Positions 54,648-62,066 of a DNA stretch of 64,000 nt are shown in pieces. Location: NCBI GenBank assembly GCA_947593925.1, contig CANQDU010000003.1, positions 62,001 to 126,000 on the forward strand, in the 5' to 3' direction. Each line of letters opens with the position of its first letter. The stretch's first letter is position 1. The notes beneath the pieces are model-generated. The model ran no database searches. It saw only the letters and a program-made list of their open reading frames with translations, and had not been told where the DNA came from. Source of the stretch: an uncultured Clostridia bacterium (lineage in GTDB: Bacteria > Bacillota > Clostridia > Oscillospirales > JAAYOS01). The position numbers and the translations under genes are program-made.

Positions 54648-55091
54648 TTGGCAAAGGTCACAAATAACGAATACGACAAGATGGTAAAAAAGGCGTCTCC
54701 GAACTCTCCGCTGTGGAAGAATATGCTGCTCGCGTTCCTCATAGGCGGCGCGATATGCTGCGTCGCGCAGGGGTTCCGGAACATTTTCAGCGACATAGTC
54801 GGGCTCGGCGACGTCGAGACCGGCACCGCCACCTCCGTGGTGATGGTGTTCCTCGGGGTGCTCTTTACGGCGCTCGGCCTCTACGAGAAGCTTGCAAAGT
54901 ACGGCGGCGCAGGGACGCTTGTTCCGATAACCGGCTTTGCAAATGCCGTCTCCTCTCCCGCAATAGAGTTCCGCGCGGAGGGGATAGTGACCGGCGTCTG
55001 CTCGAAGATGTTCGTCATCGCGGGGCCGGTGATAGTCGCCTCGGCGCTCTGCTCGGCGGTGTACGGCGTAGTACTCGCGATAATGCAATAA
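54648..55091 (+). CDS. spoVAC: Stage V sporulation protein AC
   Basis: A 147-residue membrane protein of the spore inner membrane; SpoVAC forms the dipicolinic-acid channel of spores. It has four hydrophobic segments, PLWKNMLLAFLIGGAICCV at the start, and LVPITGFANAVSSPAIEFRA, which is conserved in SpoVAC and SpoVAE. I chose the TTG at 54648 (AKVTNNEYDKM follows), aligning with known N-termini; the frame is open 21 codons upstream. In most spore-formers spoVAD and spoVAE follow; here the next gene is convergent, so this copy stands alone. Expression in the forespore is likely but no clear SigG/SigF promoter is visible. Confidence 0.88.
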   Translation: MAKVTNNEYDKMVKKASPNSPLWKNMLLAFLIGGAICCVAQGFRNIFSDIVGLGDVETGTATSVVMVFLGVLFTALGLYEKLAKYGGAGTLVPITGFANAVSSPAIEFRAEGIVTGVCSKMFVIAGPVIVASALCSAVYGVVLAIMQ

Positions 55092-55108
55092 TTTGCTTCG
55101 GCCGCAAA

Positions 55109-55160
55109 GCGCCGAGACTTTCGGCAAAACGGCCGGCGCTATGCGCCGTCCGTTGTCTAT
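55109..55160. repeat. Probable fragment of a family R repeat
   Basis: GCGCCGAGACTTTC is identical to 52771-52784 in copy 3, followed by a GC hairpin (CGGCGC/GCGCCG). It begins 18 bases after the spoVAC stop, the same kind of position as the full copies. Only 14 identical bases support the link. Confidence 0.4.
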
Positions 55161-55181
55161 GTCAAATCTGCCGTATTCTTT

Positions 55182-56120
55182 TTACAGCTTGTTCCCGCAG
55201 GAGGGGCAGAACTTCGCGCCCTCGACCGCGAGCTTCTCCCCGCAGTACGGGCAGAACCGCGCCTTCGGCGCGGACGCGCCGCCGCCGTTCATTATCTCGC
55301 GCGCCATATTCATTCCCGCCGCCATGCCGACGGCGGCGCCCATGCTGTCCGCCATGGCTCCGCCGCGCCCCTTCGACGCGGCGTCTATCACGCCGATGTC
55401 GCGGTAGCGTCCCACGTCGCCCACCATGCCGTAGGCGGCGTTCTTGTTTATCATCTCCTGAACCTCCGGCGGATAGGTGAAGCTCGACACCGTGAAGTCC
55501 ACAACGCTGAGCCCTATCTTCAGAAGCTCCATGTCGAGGTCACCGCGTATGCCCGCGGCTATCTCGCGCGCGTTCGACTGGAGGTTTGTCATGTCCTTCC
55601 CCTCGCGCACTATCCAACGCATGAGGAGCTGATCGAGCATCGACGTCACGCGCTCCTTCACGTCGTCCACGGTGAAGGTCTGCCTGACGCCCGCTATCTT
55701 GTCGATAAGGGCGATATAGTCGCTCACCTTTATCACAAACGTCCCGAACGCGCGGACAGGCATACCTCCCGGCATACCTTCGGTCGGGATGTTTATCGCG
55801 TTCTTCGTGCCCCACTTCACGGTGAGCTCCTTGGTGTTGACAAACATCACCTCGGCGCGGAGGCCGCTGTTGAAGCCGAATTTGAAGCCCTTGAGGCTCG
55901 AGAGGAACGGTATGATGTCGCTTGCGACCTCGAAGCTCCCCTCGTCGGTGAACACTCCCTCTATCCGTCCGTTGTAGAGGAAGACCGCGTCCTGTCCGGG
56001 CTTTATGACAAGGCGGCTCCCCTTCTTTATTTCACTGTTTCGCCATATCCAGAACAGAACGTCGTCGCGGTACTCCTTCCACTCGATGACGTCCGCCCAC
56101 TGGCCGGAAAAAAGTCCCAT
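55182..56120 (-). CDS. SPFH-domain protein with C-terminal zinc ribbon (YdjI-like)
   Basis: A 312-residue protein. The SPFH-like domain spans about residues 25-215 (GQDAVFLYNGRIEGVFTDEG, ISYPPEVQEMI-like helices), followed by a Gly/Ala/Met-rich linker and a double-CxxC zinc ribbon (FCPYCGEKL, FCPSCGNKL). It resembles B. subtilis YdjI, part of the SigW-controlled ydjFGHI operon with a PspA paralogue. Here it is the last gene of the same type of operon. Likely role: recruitment to stressed membrane together with PspA. Confidence 0.85.
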   Translation of the reverse strand: MGLFSGQWADVIEWKEYRDDVLFWIWRNSEIKKGSRLVIKPGQDAVFLYNGRIEGVFTDEGSFEVASDIIPFLSSLKGFKFGFNSGLRAEVMFVNTKELTVKWGTKNAINIPTEGMPGGMPVRAFGTFVIKVSDYIALIDKIAGVRQTFTVDDVKERVTSMLDQLLMRWIVREGKDMTNLQSNAREIAAGIRGDLDMELLKIGLSVVDFTVSSFTYPPEVQEMINKNAAYGMVGDVGRYRDIGVIDAASKGRGGAMADSMGAAVGMAAGMNMAREIMNGGGASAPKARFCPYCGEKLAVEGAKFCPSCGNKL

Positions 56121-56152
56121 ACTCTACCTCTTTTCGTCCTGCCGCCGCGCCG

Positions 56153-56530
56153 TCACGGAAGCTCCCTGCCGCAGCTGTTGCAGTATTTGTAGTCGCCCTT
56201 CACCTTCGCGCCGCAGTACGGGCAGAAGCGGCTCCCGCCGCTCTCGCGGCGAGGCTCGCCCGCGCCGCCGAAGCGTCCGTCGAGCGGGTCGGGCTCCTCG
56301 CCGTCCTCGGTGATGTCAAACGCGGAGTAGCGGTTCTTCGACGTGGCGTTTCTGAAGTTGTACACCGCCTGAACTATCGCGATAAAGACAACCACCAGTC
56401 CGACAAGCGAGAACGCTCCCGCGCCGATATACACGGCGATGATCATCCATATCACGCCGAAGACCGCCGCCGCGATGCTCACGATGCCGCCCATGAAGGA
56501 CGGCGCACGTCCCGGTTTTATACTTTTCAT
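56153..56530 (-). CDS. Small membrane protein with C-terminal zinc ribbon
   Basis: A 125-residue protein: two hydrophobic segments (about 11-60, GIVSIAAAVFGVIWMIIAVY), a charged linker with EEPDPLDGR, and a zinc ribbon FCPYCGAKVKGDYKYCNSCG at the C-terminus. The ribbon resembles those of both neighbours, so the operon encodes a set of zinc-ribbon membrane-associated proteins. It occupies the place of YdjH in Bacillus but is much shorter. GGAGG precedes the ATG. Confidence 0.78.
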   Translation of the reverse strand: MKSIKPGRAPSFMGGIVSIAAAVFGVIWMIIAVYIGAGAFSLVGLVVVFIAIVQAVYNFRNATSKNRYSAFDITEDGEEPDPLDGRFGGAGEPRRESGGSRFCPYCGAKVKGDYKYCNSCGRELP

Positions 56531-56549
56531 CTGTCATTCCTCCTCCGGC

Positions 56550-57650
56550 TCATCCGAGAGCGCCGCTCCTGTAAAGGAGCCACACAAGTCCCGCGAGCAG
56601 TGCGACGCCGATTGCTATAGCCGTGCCTATCTTCGCGCCGCTCTTGGGATACTCGCCGAAGATACTGCCGGTCTCGCCGTTTATCATGCAGCCGTACTGT
56701 TTATCCTTATACACAAACCCCGTCGTCCATACCGGGACGAGGAGCTGCTTAAAATGCACGTCCATGTAGCTTGTGACGGTCGAGAGGCCGCTCACCTCGT
56801 CATAGCGCGTGAGGATGCTGCGGGTTATGTCCTGCTCTATCACCGTCTGCATCTCGCTCTTGGCGCGCTCGAAGCCCTCGTCCGGCGGGACGGTGTAGTG
56901 CTGTGCGCCGACGCCGGAGAGATACGCCGGGGCGTAGGGCTTCGCCTCGCGCGTGTCGTAGTTGTCTATTCTGCCGAAGAGCTCGCTCCGCGAGCGGTCG
57001 GCGTTCACGAGCACGTCGTCAAACGACCTCTGCCAGCGCCCGCGTATCGGGTGCCAGCGGACGCGCCGCTCCTGATGGCGGTTCTTTCCCGAGCCGACGG
57101 TGACGTAGTACGCCTCGCCGCCCTCGGCGCGCCACTGCGTATCGGTCGCGGCGTCGTAGGTCCAGTAGGGCGCGTAGAGCGCGCGGAGCTTCAGCCCCTG
57201 ATAGAGCCGCTTCAGCGCGCGCGGCGCCCAGAAGCGCTTGCCTACCCAGCGGTGAAAGATACTCTTTGCGCCGTTCTCGTCCACGGCAAAGGGGATTATC
57301 CCCTCCGGCGGTATTCCCGCCTCCTGCCGCTCTGTGAGGACGTGCGGCGAGCCGCAGTACGGGCACTCCACGCTCGTCTCGCTCTCGGCGACGCTTATCT
57401 CCGCGCCGCAGGACTCGCATCGGAGCGTGACACGTCCCGCTCCCCAGTCGCGCTTCGCGCGCTCTATCATCTCCGGGGTGAATGGCAGCTCGCTCACTAT
57501 GCCGTCGCCCTCCGCATCGTCGGTCTCCGTGCCGCAGGAGGGACAGCGGAACTTACGCGCCGCCGCGTCCCAGCTCATAGCGGAGCCGCAGTTCGGGCAG
57601 AGAAACATCTCCGTCTCTCCGCCATAGACTTTTTCCCGTGGATCCTCCAA
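56550..57650 (-). CDS. Zinc-ribbon protein with C-terminal membrane segment (YdjG-like)
   Basis: A 366-residue protein. Two N-terminal zinc ribbons (FLCPNCGSAMSW then RCPSCGTE; LRCESCGAE then ECPYCGSPHVL) resemble TFIIB/primase ribbons. The middle (about 120-330) has Tyr/Trp-rich strands (LYAPYWTYDA) and the C-terminus a membrane segment (AIAIGVALLAGLVWLLY). The start is a TTG at 57650 with GGAGG eight bases upstream. The context of PspA upstream and an SPFH-zinc ribbon protein downstream identifies a ydjFGHI-like operon. Molecular role unknown. Confidence 0.8.
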   Translation of the reverse strand: MEDPREKVYGGETEMFLCPNCGSAMSWDAAARKFRCPSCGTETDDAEGDGIVSELPFTPEMIERAKRDWGAGRVTLRCESCGAEISVAESETSVECPYCGSPHVLTERQEAGIPPEGIIPFAVDENGAKSIFHRWVGKRFWAPRALKRLYQGLKLRALYAPYWTYDAATDTQWRAEGGEAYYVTVGSGKNRHQERRVRWHPIRGRWQRSFDDVLVNADRSRSELFGRIDNYDTREAKPYAPAYLSGVGAQHYTVPPDEGFERAKSEMQTVIEQDITRSILTRYDEVSGLSTVTSYMDVHFKQLLVPVWTTGFVYKDKQYGCMINGETGSIFGEYPKSGAKIGTAIAIGVALLAGLVWLLYRSGALG

Positions 57651-57715
57651 ACGTCACACCTCCGTCCCGCAAAGAGGGCGGACAAGCCGCCCTCCGAAAG
57701 ATTTGCTAAGTAATT

Positions 57716-58390
57716 TTACTTGCCGAGCTTTGCCTTGAGAGCCGCAAGCTCGTCCTCAACGTCGGCCGCCTTCGAGTCGTACTTCTCCTCGAGGTCCTTC
57801 AGGTCCTCGTCCTCGCTGCGGTTGAGCTCGGCCATGGCGTTCGCCTCGTCGAGCATGCGGTCGGCCTTCTCCTCCATGCGCTCGAAGGCGGAGATGTCGC
57901 CCGCGGCGCTCGAGACGCTGTCGTTCACCTTGTTTATACGCTCCTGAGTCTTTGCGACGGCGACCTTCGCCTTTATCGCGTCGCGGCGGGCGTTCAGCTC
58001 GGAAAGCTCGCTTTCGAGCTTGTCGTGCATCTGGCGCATCTTCGTCGCGTTGCCGCTCGCGAGGCTGCACGCCTGCTCGAGTCCGGGCAGGCTCGCCTCG
58101 AGCTCGTTCTTGCGCTTGAGGAAGGCGCGGGCGTCATCGTCGTTGCCGCTCTCGACGGCCTTCTCGGCGTAGCTCTGATACTTCTCGATCTCGGCCTTGC
58201 ACTCCTCGAGCTTGCGCTTCTCGCGCTGCTCCTCGGCCATGACGCCGGCGGTCTCGGCCTTGACCTTGCCGAGGTCGTCGGAGATGTCGCGGATGAGCTG
58301 ATCGACCATCTTCGCCGGATCCTCCAGCTTGTCGAGCATGGCGTTGATGTTGGAAGACATTATGTCCTTGAAACGCGAAAGAATTCCCAT
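57716..58390 (-). CDS. PspA/IM30 family membrane-stress protein
   Basis: A 224-residue peripheral membrane protein that is almost entirely helical. The N-terminal amphipathic helix GILSRFKDIMSSNINAML is followed by DPAKMVDQLIRDISDDLGKV and a long coiled coil, as in PspA, LiaH, YdjF and Vipp1, which form ESCRT-III-like rings that stabilise damaged membranes. It ends in a Glu-rich helix (DLEEKYDSKAADVEDEL). It is first in the operon, with its own promoter. Confidence 0.93.
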   Translation of the reverse strand: MGILSRFKDIMSSNINAMLDKLEDPAKMVDQLIRDISDDLGKVKAETAGVMAEEQREKRKLEECKAEIEKYQSYAEKAVESGNDDDARAFLKRKNELEASLPGLEQACSLASGNATKMRQMHDKLESELSELNARRDAIKAKVAVAKTQERINKVNDSVSSAAGDISAFERMEEKADRMLDEANAMAELNRSEDEDLKDLEEKYDSKAADVEDELAALKAKLGK

Positions 58391-58446
58391 TTTAGATTAC
58401 CTCCGTTATGTTTTTGCGGTCTCTGTCCCAAGGCCGTTGATTACTT

Positions 58447-58478
58447 ATTATAATACCATATTTTGTGAAACTTTGCAA
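58447..58478 (-). promoter_or_regulatory. Predicted promoter of the pspA operon
   Basis: Minus strand TTGCAA (58473-58478), 17 bases, TATTAT (58450-58455), with an overlapping TATAAT at 58447-58452. It lies about 55 bases before the pspA start. A SigW-type -35/-10 (TGAAAC / CGTA) is not evident. Confidence 0.55.
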
Positions 58479-58496
58479 GCCGTGGAAGTCGCAGTG

Positions 58497-58940
58497 TCAC
58501 ACTCGTTTAAGTACGCTCGGGAACGCCGCCTCCTGTATTCCGGGGTAGCTCATCCTCTCCGGCAGAGCGGGAAAGACGCGCGTCTCCTCCATCTCGAACT
58601 CCCTCGGCGGGACGGGCGGCGGCGTGAGCCGCTCCGTGCGGCAGAGGAATATCCGTCCCCACGCGCTCGACCCGTCCGTCTTATCCGTCGAGAAGTAGTC
58701 GCAGAGCGGCTCCGCGTCCGAGAGCCGAAGCCCGGTCTCCTCGTACACCTCGCGGAGCGCGCCGGCCTCGGCGGTCTCGCCGGGTTCGATGTGTCCCCCG
58801 GCGCACTCCCACGTCTCACGTCCGCGCTTACGGCAGAAGAGGAACCCGCTCCCGTCGTAGATATACACGACGGTGTATTTCAGCCGGCTCTCGTCTGAAA
58901 GGCAGGGCTCGAGCCGGTCAAGACCCGGCGCGGCGCTCAT
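58497..58940 (-). CDS. Nudix hydrolase
   Basis: A 147-residue hydrolase of nucleoside-diphosphate-linked compounds. The Nudix box is intact: GHIEPGETAEAGALREVYEE then TGL, with the metal-binding Glu residues. The specificity cannot be inferred. Its start overlaps the stop of the SPFH gene by four bases (ATGA), so it belongs to the nfeD-SPFH operon. Confidence 0.9.
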   Translation of the reverse strand: MSAAPGLDRLEPCLSDESRLKYTVVYIYDGSGFLFCRKRGRETWECAGGHIEPGETAEAGALREVYEETGLRLSDAEPLCDYFSTDKTDGSSAWGRIFLCRTERLTPPPVPPREFEMEETRVFPALPERMSYPGIQEAAFPSVLKRV

Positions 58941-59878
58941 TTCTTCTGCGCCTCGTCCCCCGTGAAGACCTCCTTCATCGAGGCGGCGAGACCCGCGAGC
59001 CCCTGTATCTCGCTCGGGATGATTATCTTTGTCGCGCGGCCGTCCGCCGCCTTCTCGAAGGCTTCGAGCGCCTTGATCTTGAGCATGCCCTCGCCCGGCG
59101 CGGCCTCGTTAATCATGCGTATAGAGTCCGCGGTCGCGCGCTGGACGGTGAGGAGCGCTTCCGCCTCGCCCTCGGCGCGGAGGATAGCCGCCTGCTTCTC
59201 TGCGTCCGCGCGGAGTATGGCGGACTGCTTCTCGCCCTCGGCGACGAGTATCTGGCTCTGCTTCTGACCCTCGGCCTGAAGTATCGACTCACGGCGCTCG
59301 CGCTCGGCCTTCATCTGCTTCTCCATCGCGTCCTGTATCTCGCGCGGAGGGATGATGTTCTTGAGTTCGACGCGGTTGACCTTTATGCCCCACGGGTCGG
59401 TGGCCTCGTCGAGGATGGTGCGCATCTTGGTGTTGATGATGTCGCGGCTGGTGAGCGTCTGGTCGAGCTCGAGGTCGCCTATGATGTTTCGGAGCGTCGT
59501 CGCGGTGAGGTTCTCGATGGCGCTCATCGGGTTCTCGACGCCGTAGGCGTAGAGCTTCGGGTCGGTTATCTGGAAGTAGACGACCGTGTCTATCTGCATG
59601 GTGACGTTGTCCTCGGTGATGACCGGCTGGGGATCAAAATCGACCACCTGCTCCTTGAGGGAGACGCGCTTCGCTATCCTCTCGATGAACGGTATCTTGA
59701 CGTGGAAGCCGACGTCCCAGACGGTGTGGAATGCGCCGAGGCGCTCTATGACGTACGCCCGCGCCTGCTGGACTATGACGATGTTGGATATTACGACGAT
59801 GAACACGACTATGACGAGCGCGGCAAGCGCTATCCAGCCGATGTAGCCTCCTATCGAGGCGGCAAGAAACAGCATCAT
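58937..59878 (-). CDS. Stomatin/paraslipin-type SPFH membrane protein (QmcA-like)
   Basis: A 313-residue protein with one N-terminal membrane helix (WIALAALVIVVFIVVISNIVI), the SPFH/Band 7 domain (about 35-190, including IPFIERIAKRVSLKEQVVDF and VENPMSAIENLTATTLRNII) and an Ala/Glu/Gln-rich coiled coil (ILRADAEKQAAILRAEGEAE). Such proteins form membrane microdomains or cages and are commonly encoded next to an NfeD protein, as here (nfeD ends 30 bases upstream). Distinct from the SPFH-zinc ribbon protein at 55.2 kb. Confidence 0.93.
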   Translation of the reverse strand: MMLFLAASIGGYIGWIALAALVIVVFIVVISNIVIVQQARAYVIERLGAFHTVWDVGFHVKIPFIERIAKRVSLKEQVVDFDPQPVITEDNVTMQIDTVVYFQITDPKLYAYGVENPMSAIENLTATTLRNIIGDLELDQTLTSRDIINTKMRTILDEATDPWGIKVNRVELKNIIPPREIQDAMEKQMKAERERRESILQAEGQKQSQILVAEGEKQSAILRADAEKQAAILRAEGEAEALLTVQRATADSIRMINEAAPGEGMLKIKALEAFEKAADGRATKIIIPSEIQGLAGLAASMKEVFTGDEAQKK

Positions 59879-59908
59879 GACATTTCCTCCTTTGTTGTTT
59901 ACCCTGAT

Positions 59909-60352
59909 TTACTTTACTTCGGCCGCGGCCCTCGGGCGGACTATCACCTTCACGCCCTCGATGCGCAGTATCTCGACCGTCTCGCCCTCCGGCAAAGGCT
60001 CTCCGGACTCGCTTCGCGCGGTCCAGGACTTGCCGTCAACGTATACGCGGCCCTCGCCGCGCGAGTTGTCTATCGCCTCGGTGACACGTCCCTCCGTGCC
60101 GACGATGCGGTCGAGATTTGTCGCCTGTGTCCGCGACGTGACGTACTTCTTCGCGAGCGGCCTTGTCACGGCGAGCAGCGCGGCGCTCACCGCAAGGAAC
60201 AGCACTATCTGGAGCCACAGCGCCGCTCCGACGAGCGCCGAGACAAGCGCGACGATCGCCCCGCCCGCAAACCAGATGCTCAGAAGCATCGGACTTACCG
60301 CCTCGCCTATCAGAGCGACGGCGATAACGACAAACCATATCAGCTCAAGCAT
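59909..60352 (-). CDS. NfeD family protein (short, membrane plus OB-fold)
   Basis: A 147-residue protein. Hydrophobic segments cover about residues 1-70 (LIWFVVIAVALIGEAVSPML, IVALVSALVGAALWLQIVLF). The last 70 residues form a soluble OB-like barrel (GTEGRVTEAIDNSRGEGRVY). It is the short NfeD1b type without the serine protease domain. It is the partner of the stomatin-like protein encoded next. Confidence 0.91.
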   Translation of the reverse strand: MLELIWFVVIAVALIGEAVSPMLLSIWFAGGAIVALVSALVGAALWLQIVLFLAVSAALLAVTRPLAKKYVTSRTQATNLDRIVGTEGRVTEAIDNSRGEGRVYVDGKSWTARSESGEPLPEGETVEILRIEGVKVIVRPRAAAEVK

Positions 60353-60403
60353 ACAAATCCTCCTCTCCGGCGCCGCGCGCAGCGCCCTTTCTGATACGAG
60401 TAT

Positions 60404-60432
60404 ATTCTACCACGGCGCCGCGCATTTGTAAA
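60404..60432 (-). promoter_or_regulatory. Predicted sigma-A promoter for the nfeD operon
   Basis: Minus strand TTTACA (60427-60432), 17 bases, TAGAAT (60404-60409), about 50 bases before the nfeD start. Further upstream to 60534 I see only a small hairpin (GGAAGCC/GGCTTCC near 60502-60518). Confidence 0.65.
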
Positions 60433-60534
60433 GAGGTTTTAGTAAAAATTTTTTACCTCAAGTAAATTATTTTTTCCTCGCGGCTCCGAATACAAGGACG
60501 AGGAAGCCGTCGGCTTCCCCATTCCGTGTGTAAA

Positions 60535-60642
60535 AGTCTCGCAGAGTTTCGCGCCGTAAGCGCGAAAAATTATTTCTGTCCGGCGGTCTCGCCGCAAAAC
60601 GCGGGCACGGATTTCATCCGCGCCCGCGATTTCCGGCGAAAG
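60535..60642 (+). repeat. Multi-hairpin repeat, family R, copy 4 (internally deleted)
   Basis: It keeps the left end (GTCTCGCAGAG, then TTTCGCGCCGTAAGCGCGAAA) and the right end (GGCACGGATTTCATCCGCGCC, with outer arms CCGGCGGTC-like and CGATTTCCGGCG), but lacks the middle hairpins of copy 1. The right end stops two bases before the gatB stop codon, like copy 1 and the S9 peptidase. Confidence 0.8.
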
Positions 60643-60644
60643 GC

Positions 60645-62066
60645 TTATTCTTTATTTAATATCCGGTCGAGCACGGCGGAAGCCGCCTGCGGGTCGGCGC
60701 GTCCGCCGGTGCGGCGCATGACGCGCCCGAGCATAGCGCCGCGCGCGGCGCTCTTGCCGCGCCGGTAGTCCGCGAGGAGCTTCGGCTCCTCCCGGAGCGC
60801 GTCGCGGAGTATCCGCTCAAGCTCCGCCTCGTCCCGTATGACGCCGAGTCCCTCCGCGCGCACCACGTCGTCCGGCTCGACGTCCTCCGAAAAGCACCTC
60901 TCGACGAGGCGCTTCGCGACGGCGGCGCTTATCTCCCCCGCCTCCGCCATGTCGGTTATCCTCGCCGCGCGCTCCGGCATGAGCGGAACGCTCTCCGGGT
61001 CGGACGGCAGCAGCCGGAAGAGCTCCGTCAGCGTGAGCGCGGCGAGCCTGCGGCGGTGCGGCGTGAGCGCCGCCGCGCGCTCGAACCAGTCCGCCACGGC
61101 GTTCTCGGACGCTATCTGCTCCGCGTCGAACGGCGCAAGGCCGAGCTCCGAAACATAGCGCCGCTTCCTCGCGTCCGGCAGTTCCGGAAGCGACGCTCTT
61201 ATCCTCTCTATCTCCTCCGCGGTGAGTATGAGCGGCGGAAGGTTCGTCTCGGGGAAATAGCGGTAGTCCCCGCCGCTCTCCTTTCTGCGCATGGCGAAGG
61301 TCCTTCCCGCAGACTCGTCGAAACGGCGCGTCTCTCGCGCGGCGGCTTCGCCGCGCTCCGCCGCCGCGATGAGGCGCTTCGCCTCGTACTCAATCGCGCG
61401 GGCGACGGAACGGAAGCTCGAGAGGTTCTTCAGCTCGACCCGCTCGCCGAACGGTTCTCCGCGCCTGCGGACGGATATGTTCACGTCGCAGCGCATGCCG
61501 CCCTCGCTCATTCTGCACTCCGCCGCGCCGGACGCGCGGAGCACCGAGCGGAGCTTCTTGAGGAAAGCCGCCGCCTCCTCCGCGCCGCGTATGTCCGGCT
61601 CGGTGACTATCTCCGCGAGCGGCACGCCGCAACGATTGTAGTCTGCGAGCACCTTTCCGCCGCCGTAGACGAGCTTTGCGGCGTCCTCCTCTATGTGTAT
61701 GCGCGCTATGCCTATCCGCTTCTCTCCCCCGGCGGTCTCTATCATGAGCGACCCTCCGAGACACAGCGGGCGCTCCTGCTGAGTTATCTGGTAGCCCTTC
61801 GGGAGGTCGGGATAGAAGTAGTTCTTGCGGTCGAAGGCGGAATACGTCTGCACCTCGCACCCGAGTGCGAGTCCCGCGCGGACGGCCTTCTCGACGGCGG
61901 CGCGGTTCAGCACCGGCATTGCTCCCGGCATACCCATACATACCGGGCAAGTCTGCGTGTTCGGCTCCGCGCCGAAGTCCACGGCGCAGGAGCAGAATAT
62001 CTTCGACGCGGTGGAAAGCTCCGCGTGTACCTCTAATCCTATAACGGTCTCAAACTCCGGCGTCAT
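60645..62066 (-). CDS. gatB: Asp/Glu-tRNA(Asn/Gln) amidotransferase subunit B
   Basis: Kinase/tRNA-binding subunit of the GatCAB complex that amidates mischarged Glu-tRNA(Gln) and Asp-tRNA(Asn). The 473 residues start EFETVIGLEVHAELST, contain the zinc-site region CSCAVDFGAEPNTQTCPVC, DRKNYFYPDLPKGYQITQ, and a C-terminal YqeY-like helical domain. The ATG at 62066 has GGAGGG upstream and overlaps gatA by 17 bases. The final residues meet the family R repeat. Confidence 0.96.
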   Translation of the reverse strand: MTPEFETVIGLEVHAELSTASKIFCSCAVDFGAEPNTQTCPVCMGMPGAMPVLNRAAVEKAVRAGLALGCEVQTYSAFDRKNYFYPDLPKGYQITQQERPLCLGGSLMIETAGGEKRIGIARIHIEEDAAKLVYGGGKVLADYNRCGVPLAEIVTEPDIRGAEEAAAFLKKLRSVLRASGAAECRMSEGGMRCDVNISVRRRGEPFGERVELKNLSSFRSVARAIEYEAKRLIAAAERGEAAARETRRFDESAGRTFAMRRKESGGDYRYFPETNLPPLILTAEEIERIRASLPELPDARKRRYVSELGLAPFDAEQIASENAVADWFERAAALTPHRRRLAALTLTELFRLLPSDPESVPLMPERAARITDMAEAGEISAAVAKRLVERCFSEDVEPDDVVRAEGLGVIRDEAELERILRDALREEPKLLADYRRGKSAARGAMLGRVMRRTGGRADPQAASAVLDRILNKE

